A model generated the notes under the pieces. The model was not told where the DNA came from. It saw nothing but the letters and a program-made list of their open reading frames with translations, and ran no database searches. From a virus, in IMG/VR virus record IMGVR_UViG_3300004369_000003, positions 38,540-102,539 of that record: DNA of 64,000 bases, one strand, 5' to 3'. Within the stretch, counting starts at the first letter, position 1; every line of letters starts with the position of its first letter. Both the position numbers and the translations under genes were made by a program. Below are positions 45,058 through 54,100 of the stretch, one piece after another.

Positions 45058-45563
45058 TACGGCACCGCCATCGTGATGGTCATGCGGACATTCTGGAATC
45101 CACCCTCTGGGCCCTCAGCGTCAACAGTTGCAATTACGCCAAGACCGAAAGCGCCGTTACCAGCCCATGAATCAAATTGGTTGACACTTTCCATTAGAAT
45201 CCATGCGTCATACGCGGCAACAGTCGTTGCGTTCTGGATTGAGGCAGCACTCGGTGGTTGACCGTTAGCGCCGACAATTGGTACAGCGCGAGAAACAGTG
45301 ATGTTGAGCGTGGCACTTCGTGGGTCATGGCAACGGCGAGGCTCTGTGGCTTCGTCTCCAGGAGCACCGATATACATTTGAATAAGGGAGACAACTATTT
45401 GCTCACAGTCCACTGCTGGTGGAGCAAAGTTCCAATAACGCTTGGAAGGGATAGGCATGTTGTAAGAGTCGTAGGTTGCTACAACCCTGTCTAGGACATC
45501 CTGAAGAAATACAGCCAAGTTTTTAGCATTGTCGTCTACGCCACTTACGTCTGTTATTGCCAT
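45057..45563 (-). CDS. Probable tail terminator protein
   Basis: The protein has 168 residues. Its placement between a gp10-like gene and the adaptor, its size, and a helical N-terminus plus beta core (NFAPPAVDCEQIVVSLIQMY, SATLNITVSRAVPIV, VRMTITMAVP) fit tail terminator proteins. No diagnostic motif is known to me. Coupling by TAATG overlap with the gp10-like gene supports joint assembly function. Confidence 0.55.
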   Translation of the reverse strand: MAITDVSGVDDNAKNLAVFLQDVLDRVVATYDSYNMPIPSKRYWNFAPPAVDCEQIVVSLIQMYIGAPGDEATEPRRCHDPRSATLNITVSRAVPIVGANGQPPSAASIQNATTVAAYDAWILMESVNQFDSWAGNGAFGLGVIATVDAEGPEGGFQNVRMTITMAVP

Positions 45564-45584
45564 GTCATTTACCTCTCTAGTCTC

Positions 45585-46724
45585 TTACACAATCGCAATC
45601 GGTGTTACTCGTTCTCCCATTTGGTAAATCACGTTGCTAGTCAGCATGTGAATAACCTCTTCAACCTCTGGGTTACCTAGGCTCGGCCTCGTTGCGTAGA
45701 GGTCCAAGGTGCCTGGGTCCCTTGGCCCAAGAATTGAAAGAAGGTCTGAGTAACTAGCGCTTAAGCGAAGCGTCTCTTCTGTTCTGTCTAAAGAGACAGC
45801 GTTGCTTAGAGCCCTCGTGGTGGTGTTTGTGTAGTTGCTGATGGTTGCAGAAACTTCCCATGCTGAATCGTTAAGAAGGAAGTCGCCACCAAACTCGTTG
45901 AGGTAATAGACGTTTGTTCCGCCGTCAGCGTTGAAGTACAGGTCAAAAGCGCTCAACTCAAACATTGGGCTGTGGCCCTGAATACGTCGAGCCCTGTTTC
46001 CGTCTGGTGTGAATACACGAGCGCGGGCACGGGCCTTGTCTGGGTTGGCTGTTTTGAGGAATAGGTCTACGGCGTAGATGCCAGTACGAAGTTCGTCAAC
46101 AAAGTCTTGGTTGTCTAGAAGTGTGTAAGTAACGCCCTGACGGACAATAGAAGTGACGCGCTGAGGAAGGGCGCAGTCGTCATCGTTCTCGTAGAGTTTT
46201 ACAAGTTCTGTAGCAAGAATTCTGGCTGCGGCTTTTCCAGCGGTTGGAGGCGGAGAGCCGTAGGTGTAGGTGACCTCAACTGCAGCAGAACTCCAGTTAG
46301 CGTTTGGAGTTGCGTAGATAGTTGAATGGTCCGCTAGATAGTAAGTATCGGGGTCAATGATGTTTCCATTGATGTCCCGCATATTGTGGACAGCAACAAC
46401 TTTGCGACCTCGTAGTCGAAGACGACTTGTTGAACTAGTTCCATCTCCTAGGTAGTCGTGATTGGAATACCGACCAAAACCACCAGTTGCGACGTTCTCT
46501 ACTTCACCGTCAACAAGAACTGGTGCATAGGTAAGACGCGAAGCACCAGCGCGAAGATAAGGGTCGTAGGCGGAAACGTAACGCTCAGTTACCCGAGTAA
46601 CACCCGAGAACTTGCGCCCTGACATCGCCCAGAGCAGGTATGAAGCAGTTTTGATGGCGTCGTAAGCATAGTCAGAATCCGCATAGACGCCCAGGTCCTC
46701 AGGGTCTGTCCACAGATTACTCAT
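45585..46724 (-). CDS. Head-tail connector/adaptor-like protein
   Basis: The protein has 379 residues. The N-terminus (WTDPEDLGVYADSDYAYDAI, KTASYLLWAMSGRKFSGVTRV) resembles head-tail connector adaptors. A beta-rich middle (LRLRGRKVVAVHNMRDING, AAVEVTYTYGSPPPTAGKAA) and helical segments follow. The C-terminal 130 residues (FELSAFDLYFNADGGTN) are an extension beyond typical adaptors. It lies after the major tail gene in this genome, which is an unusual order. Confidence 0.65.
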   Translation of the reverse strand: MSNLWTDPEDLGVYADSDYAYDAIKTASYLLWAMSGRKFSGVTRVTERYVSAYDPYLRAGASRLTYAPVLVDGEVENVATGGFGRYSNHDYLGDGTSSTSRLRLRGRKVVAVHNMRDINGNIIDPDTYYLADHSTIYATPNANWSSAAVEVTYTYGSPPPTAGKAAARILATELVKLYENDDDCALPQRVTSIVRQGVTYTLLDNQDFVDELRTGIYAVDLFLKTANPDKARARARVFTPDGNRARRIQGHSPMFELSAFDLYFNADGGTNVYYLNEFGGDFLLNDSAWEVSATISNYTNTTTRALSNAVSLDRTEETLRLSASYSDLLSILGPRDPGTLDLYATRPSLGNPEVEEVIHMLTSNVIYQMGERVTPIAIV

Positions 46725-46758
46725 TACGTCGCCTCTCTAAATACTCCCGATACTAGTT

Positions 46759-46811
46759 GGGGCGGGCAGGGCCAGAGTGCTAAACAACACCCAAGGCACT
46801 CTGCCCGCCCC
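46759..46811 (-). other. Long GC-rich hairpin after the major tail gene
   Basis: GGGGCGGGCAG (46759-46769) pairs with CTGCCCGCCCC (46801-46811), extended by AGAGTGC/GCACTCT after a 4-nt bulge, with a loop of about 15 nt. It starts 7 nt after the major tail stop in the - strand direction. No U-run follows, so it may block 3' exonucleases or attenuate transcription, allowing more of the major tail product than of downstream genes. Confidence 0.65.
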
Positions 46812-46818
46812 ACTTAGA

Positions 46819-47865
46819 TTAGGAAGTTGGGTCCTCTGACGAAGCGATGATGAAGTCAATCGGCTCGTCTGGGTTGTAGTCATCCGCACCAGGAACGTTG
46901 TAGTTCTCAGTTGAACCCTGGCTCTCAAAGTCAGTGACTGCGAGGTAACCACGGTTACGAATAACATCACCAGCTGGTGTTACGGGTGTGCTAGCAACAT
47001 CAGCCGCTGTTTTGTTGAAGCGGAAGGATGTTGTGCTAGGCACTGCGGTGATTGTGTAGGTCCCGTTGAATGTTGCATCAACACCTGCGATTGTCACGCT
47101 CTGACCTTGCTCAAACCCGTGTGCTGTACCAGTAGTGATTGTTGCAACGTTAGAGGTAAGGGCCTTGTTGGTCACGGTGTTGCTAGCAACATCAAACCAG
47201 CGGTAGAAGCCCTTGAGGCCCTCAGGAGCCCATGTACCACGGGCGTAGCTGTAGGGGCGCTCTGTTGCAACGGGGTATTCCCAGCGTCCGTCAAGACCAG
47301 TAGCGAATTGAACGTTACCGAGACCGTAACCCTCAAATGTGTTGGCGAGGAGGCCGTTCTCAATAACGCGGTCACCGCTCTGGCGAAGGCGTGCGTAGGG
47401 GAAAACCCAGTAGAAGTATGGGAGATTGGTGTCGCGCTTGCCATCCTTCACAGCGAAGGACCAAACCTCGATTGAAACTCCGTTACCTGAGGGGTCGTCA
47501 CCAACACCAGGAGACGCCCAACCGACGCTCTTGTTGTCTGGTGATGCGTAAGAGCCGAAGTTCTTGCGAAGTAGCAGACCACCTGACATCAGAGCGGTTA
47601 GCTCAGGGTCAGGCTCGCAAATCGCAATTTCCATGGTGATGCGCTTGAGGGTGTCGGGCGCTTTGTAAGACACGCAAATGGTGCCGTCAGCCGACTTCTC
47701 AACGATTTCATCACCCTCTTCGTACTCGGGTGTAAATGAGGCTCGCAAAAATGCCGAGGTGGCGTAACTATCTCCTGGTCCATTCAGAAGGTTACCAGCG
47801 GCGTCCAGTCGAGTGACTCGAATCGCCACACCTTGGACGCTAGCCGCATAGTCTTGTGTAGCCAT
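46819..47865 (-). CDS. Probable major tail protein with one HGF-type repeat
   Basis: The protein has 348 residues. The order, size and beta-rich sequence (VQGVAIRVTRLDAAGNLLNG, LRASFTPEYEEGDEIVEKSA, KAPDTLKRITMEIAI) fit a siphophage major tail protein. Residues about 235-290 contain one full HGF unit: TSNVATITTGTAHGFEQGQS, VTIAGVDATFNG, TYTITAVPSTTSF. Multiplied along the tail tube this would decorate the surface with the same domain used at the tip and in fibres. TAAGGAG precedes the ATG. A strong hairpin follows the gene. Confidence 0.75.
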   Translation of the reverse strand: MATQDYAASVQGVAIRVTRLDAAGNLLNGPGDSYATSAFLRASFTPEYEEGDEIVEKSADGTICVSYKAPDTLKRITMEIAICEPDPELTALMSGGLLLRKNFGSYASPDNKSVGWASPGVGDDPSGNGVSIEVWSFAVKDGKRDTNLPYFYWVFPYARLRQSGDRVIENGLLANTFEGYGLGNVQFATGLDGRWEYPVATERPYSYARGTWAPEGLKGFYRWFDVASNTVTNKALTSNVATITTGTAHGFEQGQSVTIAGVDATFNGTYTITAVPSTTSFRFNKTAADVASTPVTPAGDVIRNRGYLAVTDFESQGSTENYNVPGADDYNPDEPIDFIIASSEDPTS

Positions 47866-47897
47866 TCCAGTGTGCTCCTTATTGTTGTGTTTGGGGC

Positions 47898-48785
47898 TTA
47901 GTCGCTAGGAAGTGTCACTCGCACTGTGAAGTGCATGGAGGGGTCGGCATAAACCGCAGCGGGGCGGAATGCTTTAATCCTCATGTTGTTTATTGTAACA
48001 TCTGCGCCTTGTGCCAAGTCCTCATTTACGATTTCTGGCTTGCCCAGGTGTACATCAACTTGACCAGTTGCATACATCCACTTATTGGTAGGAGATGCTG
48101 CAGCGTTTTCTGTTCCGACAGGGCCGTTTCCTGTGTAGCCAGAACCAATGACAACATCTGTTCCGAGACGAGTCATTACTCGACCAGACTTTCCGTCATC
48201 GCTCTTCTTGTAGACCAGACGAGACCCCAAAATTGAGGCAACGTCGCGAGTCATGTGAATCACGCCATTCTCACCTGTAGGTGAGTTGGCAATGGCTTGC
48301 TCTAGATACATCAGTCCGTTTTCTGGCTTGAAAGCGCCAGTTGCGGCGAGAGTTGAACCAGCCTTACGCAGATACATATTTGGTGCATCTGGGCTGGGGG
48401 CTTGAGCGGCTACGCCCTCCCAAAACTCTCGTTCAACAGCCTTCTGAGTAGCGGCTTCTAGCTGAGCAACTACTGCAGCAAATCGGTCTTCACCAGGAAG
48501 ACTGAATGTTGAATCAAAAATCTCAGCGTCAATGTAGAAAGGAACATACTCAACGTAGATTTGGTCACCTTGATTGTCTGTAAGTTCCCCGCCACTGACG
48601 GTTTCATCGTTGACTGTAAGCAGTCGCAGATATGACGGAAGTGTGTTCACTTCCTGGTCGATACGACGAACCCATCGTTCGTCGTAAGCCCGACCCGTGT
48701 GCTTCATCACACGGGCGACGCTCAGGATTCCGCAGGGGGCGGGAACAAGCTCATTCGGTGGGAATACTCCTCTGAATGTTGCCAT
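47898..48785 (-). CDS. Second capsid-like or head protein
   Basis: The protein has 295 residues. The middle segment LEAATQKAVEREFWEGVAA, PNMYLRKAG and HMTRDVASILGSRL resembles parts of HK97-fold capsid proteins (rav...lw.g....N.yL). It could be a minor capsid or an encapsulin-like paralogue, or an adaptor/head-completion protein. It sits directly downstream of the fused major capsid gene. AAAGGAGATATAGGAA precedes the ATG. HK97-fold membership is inferred from short motifs only. Confidence 0.55.
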   Translation of the reverse strand: MATFRGVFPPNELVPAPCGILSVARVMKHTGRAYDERWVRRIDQEVNTLPSYLRLLTVNDETVSGGELTDNQGDQIYVEYVPFYIDAEIFDSTFSLPGEDRFAAVVAQLEAATQKAVEREFWEGVAAQAPSPDAPNMYLRKAGSTLAATGAFKPENGLMYLEQAIANSPTGENGVIHMTRDVASILGSRLVYKKSDDGKSGRVMTRLGTDVVIGSGYTGNGPVGTENAAASPTNKWMYATGQVDVHLGKPEIVNEDLAQGADVTINNMRIKAFRPAAVYADPSMHFTVRVTLPSD

Positions 48786-48850
48786 TTCCTATATCTCCTT
48801 TGGTTTCCTGAGCGTCGCCTGATGTGAATTACGAGTTGCTAGCTATCGGC

Positions 48851-51022
48851 TTAGTACTCGATTGCAGCAGCAGTTGCCTGACCAGTGGTGTCACGCAGAG
48901 CAGCAGCCACACCGTTGACCGAGATGGTCGATGTGATTGCAAGGCCCTCAACGCCAACCTTGGCAATGCCCTCGAAGGTCTCAACGAACATCTTGTAGTC
49001 GTTGGTGCCAACAAGGCTGGAGTCACGGATAATTCCGAGGTCCAGAGTTCCGCCATCAAGGAACAGGAATGTTCCTTCAGCGAACATGTACCAAGTGAAG
49101 GAGTCAGCAAACTCGTTCAGAGTGCCAGTGCTTTGTGCACCGTAGACGTTCTGGTCGAGTGAGTAGCTGGCAACTACACCGCGTGATGCGAGGTAGCCGT
49201 CAATCTCACCGTATGCGTTGAGTGTGTTGTCTCCTGGCATTGCAAGAGTGAGGTCAGCAGCCATGGCGTCCTTCACCCAAGCAGGGAGAATGACACGCAG
49301 TGGGGCGTCTGCCTCAAGGCGGTGACGCGAGCGGTACGCAGTTGCAGCGCGACCGACCTGGACGAGCATGTCGCGACCGAAGCCAATAAGGCTTGTGGTG
49401 CTCACGGCTGTCGAGCCAGCGGCAATCTTGCTGAGTAGGTACTGCTCGGCCTCACGAGCGTGCTGAATCAGACCGAGCTCGTTGTGACGAGCAATCAGTT
49501 CTGGGTATGCACGGGTTGCGAGGTTACCGAACTGCATTTGGAGAGTCACAGCGTCGGTAGCGACGGTGTTCTCGGCAGCAGCTGCCACAGTCAGGCTGGT
49601 CTTAGCAGCGGGGCTTGGGGTCTCAGCAGCATCGTTAGCGGCTGTCCAAACGCCCACGGCGTCGCCGTAGCTTGAAAGGACGGGGGGAGTTACGAAGCGG
49701 ATACCGCCACGGTCAGCCTGGAAGCGAGGCAGTGCATCGCGAACAGGACGGGCTGTGGTTCCGATACCGAAGATGTCGTACTTGGCCTCGAAAGGTGCAA
49801 CGTGTCCACCAGCAGCAACAATGGCTGCAGGAGAAGCAACGTTCTGAATCTTGGCCCAGTTTGACTCGGCGTCGGCGGTTAGGGTTCGCTCCTCTGGGAA
49901 GGATGTGGTGACAGAAGCAACGATGTGCTGCTCTCCATCTCCACCATTCACGCGACGAAGCGCGTGAATGCGCTTTGCCATAGCCTCGGCTACGGCGTTC
50001 ATGTCTTCCAGTGGGCTGCCAGCTGTGTAACCAGGGATGTCTGCGCCCGCCGTGATAGCCACGGTAGCGGCAGATTCCTTGATTTCCAGACGGCGGTCCT
50101 CTGGGACCTCAATGCTGAGGTTGTCTGCGTTATCTGCAGCGGCGGTCACAGGTGCCTCCATGGTTTCTTGAGCTGATTGCTCAGTTGTTGGTTCTTGAAT
50201 TGCAGCTTCTGCATCCTCGGAAACCTCAGCAGCAGCATCTTCTTCGGAGTCCTCGGCCTCAGCGGCTTCGTCCTCTTCCGAAGAAGCCTCAGTTGTGGCC
50301 TCTTCCTCTACGGAAGCTTCCGCAACGGCGTCGTCTTCAACAGAAGCGTCGGCTTCGGCCTCAACGGCCTCTTCCTCATCCTCTGGTGCATCCTCAGCAG
50401 AAGCGGTTACGGGTTCCTCAACTGCGGGCGCAGTCTCGGGGGTTGTTTCCTCGGCGGAAGCCTCAGATACAATTTCTGTCTCAGTCGAGAGTTCAGCGGT
50501 CTTCTCCGCTTCAGCTGACGCTTCGGACATCTTCTTCTTCTCCTCTTCGTCCTCAGCCTTTGGGGCTTCGGCATCGGGTTCGGTTTCTACGGGAGCCTCA
50601 GACTCGGCAGGAGCCGTCTCCTTGACTTCCTCGACAGGGGCTTCAGCCTCTGGCTTCTTCTCCTCGTCTTTCATGTCGCCATGCATGGCGGCTTCAGACT
50701 CAGAGTCATCCTTTGGCATTTCCTCTGTCTTCTCCGTGGAAGAATCAGAATCGTCTTCCTTGTCGCCGTCTTGCCCGTATACACGAGACGCGGCCTCAGC
50801 GGCCCGCTGGGCGAGCTCCTCGACTGCGGCTTCGCGTTGCTTAATTTCAGTTCGCACTGCATCAAGCATGTCGGCAAGCGACGTCATAGCGTCAACTGTT
50901 TCAGGAGAGGGGTCTTCTTTCTCGACCGATTCAAATTCGCTGATGATTCCACTTTGCAGTTCGGCAACTTGCGCGTCGTCGAGCTGTGACAGTTGGTCCA
51001 TCATCTCTTTAATTCGGTCCAC
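48851..51022 (-). CDS. Major capsid protein fused to a long acidic scaffold domain
   Basis: The protein has 723 residues. Residues 1-85 are helical (MDQLSQLDDAQVAELQSGII, LADMLDAVRTEIKQREAAVE), consistent with a HK97-type delta scaffold. Residues about 85-300 are extremely acidic and low-complexity (Glu, Asp, Ala, Ser). From about 315 the sequence has the HK97-fold character: N-arm and P-domain-like segments (VTLQMQFGNLATRAYPELI, LLSKIAAGSTAVSTTSLIG, LRVILPAWVKDAMAADL). The prohead protease would remove the acidic part. The GTG start is preceded by AAGGAGG. A structured leader lies upstream. Normal delta domains are about 100 residues, so this one is unusually long. Confidence 0.8.
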   Translation of the reverse strand: MDRIKEMMDQLSQLDDAQVAELQSGIISEFESVEKEDPSPETVDAMTSLADMLDAVRTEIKQREAAVEELAQRAAEAASRVYGQDGDKEDDSDSSTEKTEEMPKDDSESEAAMHGDMKDEEKKPEAEAPVEEVKETAPAESEAPVETEPDAEAPKAEDEEEKKKMSEASAEAEKTAELSTETEIVSEASAEETTPETAPAVEEPVTASAEDAPEDEEEAVEAEADASVEDDAVAEASVEEEATTEASSEEDEAAEAEDSEEDAAAEVSEDAEAAIQEPTTEQSAQETMEAPVTAAADNADNLSIEVPEDRRLEIKESAATVAITAGADIPGYTAGSPLEDMNAVAEAMAKRIHALRRVNGGDGEQHIVASVTTSFPEERTLTADAESNWAKIQNVASPAAIVAAGGHVAPFEAKYDIFGIGTTARPVRDALPRFQADRGGIRFVTPPVLSSYGDAVGVWTAANDAAETPSPAAKTSLTVAAAAENTVATDAVTLQMQFGNLATRAYPELIARHNELGLIQHAREAEQYLLSKIAAGSTAVSTTSLIGFGRDMLVQVGRAATAYRSRHRLEADAPLRVILPAWVKDAMAADLTLAMPGDNTLNAYGEIDGYLASRGVVASYSLDQNVYGAQSTGTLNEFADSFTWYMFAEGTFLFLDGGTLDLGIIRDSSLVGTNDYKMFVETFEGIAKVGVEGLAITSTISVNGVAAALRDTTGQATAAAIEY

Positions 51023-51048
51023 TGTCCCTCCTTAGGGCAGTTAGGTGA

Positions 51049-51125
51049 GAACATGACTGTTCTCATGTTCGCTGATGAGTCGAGGCCGAGGGACTCCGAG
51101 ACGCCAAAGCGTGGAGGCACTCCAC
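51049..51125 (-). promoter_or_regulatory. Structured 5' leader of the capsid gene
   Basis: The 167-bp gap upstream of the capsid gene can form three - strand hairpins: GTGGAG/CTCCAC (51111-51125), GAGTC/GACTC (51077-51096) and GAACATGA/TCATGTTC (51049-51070). They are followed by a strong AAGGAGG ribosome site. A -10-like TTATGT/TAAAT region lies upstream but no clear -35. Likely roles are mRNA stability or translation control for the most abundant virion protein. Confidence 0.5.
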
Positions 51126-51189
51126 CTATTTAGAATGTTACATAATCCCCAGAGAGGTGATTGTACGATTTTGATGCTCTTTCTGGCAC

Positions 51190-54100
51190 TTAGGTAAGGA
51201 GCCTTAGGAGCTTCGCCATCTCACTGGAGATTTCACTTTGGTTGAAGTAATCGCCGCCCGACATAAACCGCTTAAGTTTCTCGGTAGCAACGTCGGCGTC
51301 TTCATCACCAATCTTTTCTTCAACCCTTTTAATCATGTCTTCCATGAGTTTTTTCAGGGCTGGGGGTACATCGGAAAATCTGATTTTTTCTGCCTGCTCG
51401 CCAAAGGCAAATGGCAGGTTGGCAATGACCTTGCCTAGTTCCGCTGAACTGTTTCGGACGTTCTCCAAAGCTTCAGGATTAAGTGCTTTTGCGTCCAATC
51501 GGTCAATAATGCCCACTAAATCCTGGGCTGCCTTGGCTGCATTCTTGTAGTTTCCAGCGTTGTCAAGGTTTTCGGCCTCTTCGACCTTCTCAACTACTCG
51601 GTCCAGACCTGCGGTTCCTAGGTCAGCCTTTAGGCGAGCCAGGACCTTTCTGAACTTTCCAGACGCATCTCGGGGTTGAGTCTGGGGGGTGTATTTACCC
51701 CCATCATCTTTTTTTGCCCGATTCATCCTCTCTACCTTGAGGGCTTCAATCTCCTCTTCGGTGAGGTCCTCAATCTCTTCTGCAAATGTCGCAGAAGCGG
51801 TCAAAGCACGCTCATCAAAAAGTGCTTCTAAATTTGTAGATTGAGAGGCTAATTCTGCTCGGAGACGTAGGTCATTGGCGACATCATCAATTGAGGCCAC
51901 TTTCCAGTTCTCTGGGATTAGTTCTTCCTTGCCAAGAGCACGGGCACGCTTTCGAATGTGGGTCCGAACCTTGGCGCGGTCTTCGGGGTTAGAGCGACCG
52001 TAAGCCGAAATGGCGTTCTTCAGGTCTGACTCATTGCGGATGGGGTATGAACCATCAGGCAGAGCCTGACCTTTCTTTGCCAAAGCCTGACGCTCTTCTT
52101 CGGTGAACTTTTTGAATTCTGTAACTGCGGCTACTGCAAGGGCACGCTCTTGAACTGTTGCCTCTGCGCCATCGGAAATGAACTCACCGAAGTCTTCAGC
52201 AGAAGCGTTAGTCCACTTCTGTGGAATAAGGTCAAGACGACGAAGTGCACGAGCACGACGCATAATGTGCTTGCGAACTTTGCCCTTACTTCCTGGCTTA
52301 GCCCGACCATAAGCACGGACGGCGTTCTTCAAATCTCCAGCGTCCCGAATTGGGAACGAGCCATCATCTAGAGCTTTGCCTTCTTTAGCAAGACGCATAC
52401 GAGTTCGGCGTGAAACGACAGCCATTTCATTCTCTGGATTGTCGTCCAGCATCTGAATCATGTACTCCCAGTCGCCTTCTGCTTCGTCCTCTTTCTTAGC
52501 CTTCTTGACGCGAGCGGCAAGTTCAGCGTGCTTGCTAGCAACAAGAGGATTTTCAAGACGGTCAAGGCGCTCACTGAGTTCCGCAATCGGGTCATGCTTC
52601 AGTTGAGCCAAAACATTGGCACCTGCGGCTACTAGGGCCAGAACCTGACCAGAAGCAACGCGAGCACGAGCAATCGGGAAGCCTGGAACGTTGACTTGGC
52701 ATACTGCAACAAGCTCAAGGTGACCCTTGATTGGACGCCAGTCACCAGAAGGTGCCGATGCACGGGCGGCACGGATTTGCTCTGGGGTGGTACCAGGACG
52801 CAACGCACCAGCAACCCAGATTCCGTAAGCGTCCTCGCCAGCGTGGACATCGGCAAAAGCGGAAGCTGTGTCGTCGTAGTGGCGAACTGCCTCATCGGCA
52901 GAAGCCTCAAGTCCAGCGTGACCGCCAGCCAAGGTCAACTGACCGACAGGAATGTCATCGCCTTCATCTGTGCGAAGTAGTCCAGTGTGGAAGTAGGCGT
53001 ACTTGCTACGGCTACGGGGTGGACGAGTACCAAAAGCCATTCCAATGTGGTCAACGTGCCACGCGGCAATGTGTCCGAAGACTCGACCGTCATCGGTGAT
53101 GGTGAGTGGGGTGGCCTTGCTGAGTTTCGGGTCGTTGAACCACTCAACTGGTGGAGCCATAGGAATCGCGTCAGCAACCATGCCACATGCAACAAGGGCA
53201 GAGGCGTCTAGAGGGTTCACCCCCTCAACGTAGATTCCGTCTGGTACAGCCACATCGCCCTCCTGGGTTTTGTCTTCCTCGTCAATAAGCTGAATAAAGC
53301 ATTCTTGGAACGCAGGTTTCGGGACGATGGTTACAGCCATCACCCGTGCGCTCGTGATATTTATTCTACCTGAACCCATTTTCTTTGAGTCCTCTTCGCC
53401 GTCAGCGAGTTCAGGAATCTCTGGCTCCTCTGCCTCAAACTTGTCCATGTCAGCCGAAACCCCACGAATAAACCCGTGGCGCACGAGGCGCTCTGCTTCC
53501 TTGCCAAATTCACCATCGTCAAACACGCCGTAGGCGTTTCCGATGCCTTGGTCAGTTCGCTCCATGTGGGTAATTTGACCGACAACCACCGAACCGTCGT
53601 GGCCCTGTCCTGTCTTGATTTGCCACAAAAGAGGTAGCGGAAGGTCGCGAATTTCAATAGCACCCTTTTCAAAGATTCGTCCGTCACCAGACTCCATCGC
53701 CTCTGGGATTACCAAAGGAATAATGAACTTGGAACCATGAGAACCTGGCTTGGCACCTTCGCGACCAACCAACCTTGAACGTGCGGATTCTGCGCGAGCA
53801 CGCAAAGTCAACTCGCCAATAACTTTTTCTTCTGACTTAAGAGATTCAATATCCGCTGAACCGCGAATTCCCTTTTTCTTTTTACCAACGTTGTACTTAG
53901 ACCCAGGCCAAACGCCTGTCATTTCCTTGTGGCGAAGAGCGCAGTAGCCCTTTGCTCGTGGTCCCATGTACTTGCGTAGGTAGCGGTTGCAACGAGTCCA
54001 GTCGCCAGGAGTGTTCCAGCGAATCTTGAGACCGCCCTTACCAACAGTCCAGTAGCGACGCAGTTTCTCAGCGTTACCACGGTTGCGGTCAAGACCGCCA

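Noticed and set aside
50295-51035. A 246-residue + strand Ser/Ala-rich frame
   Set aside because: It is the antisense reading of the acidic Glu/Asp/Ala region of the capsid protein; it has no ribosome site and its composition is explained by the opposite strand.
51071-51112. Hammerhead-like motif CTGATGAG followed by a GAGTC/GACTC stem on the + strand
   Set aside because: The conserved GAAA segment is replaced by CGAGAC, no NUH cleavage context or closing stem I is present, and the active transcription here is on the other strand.
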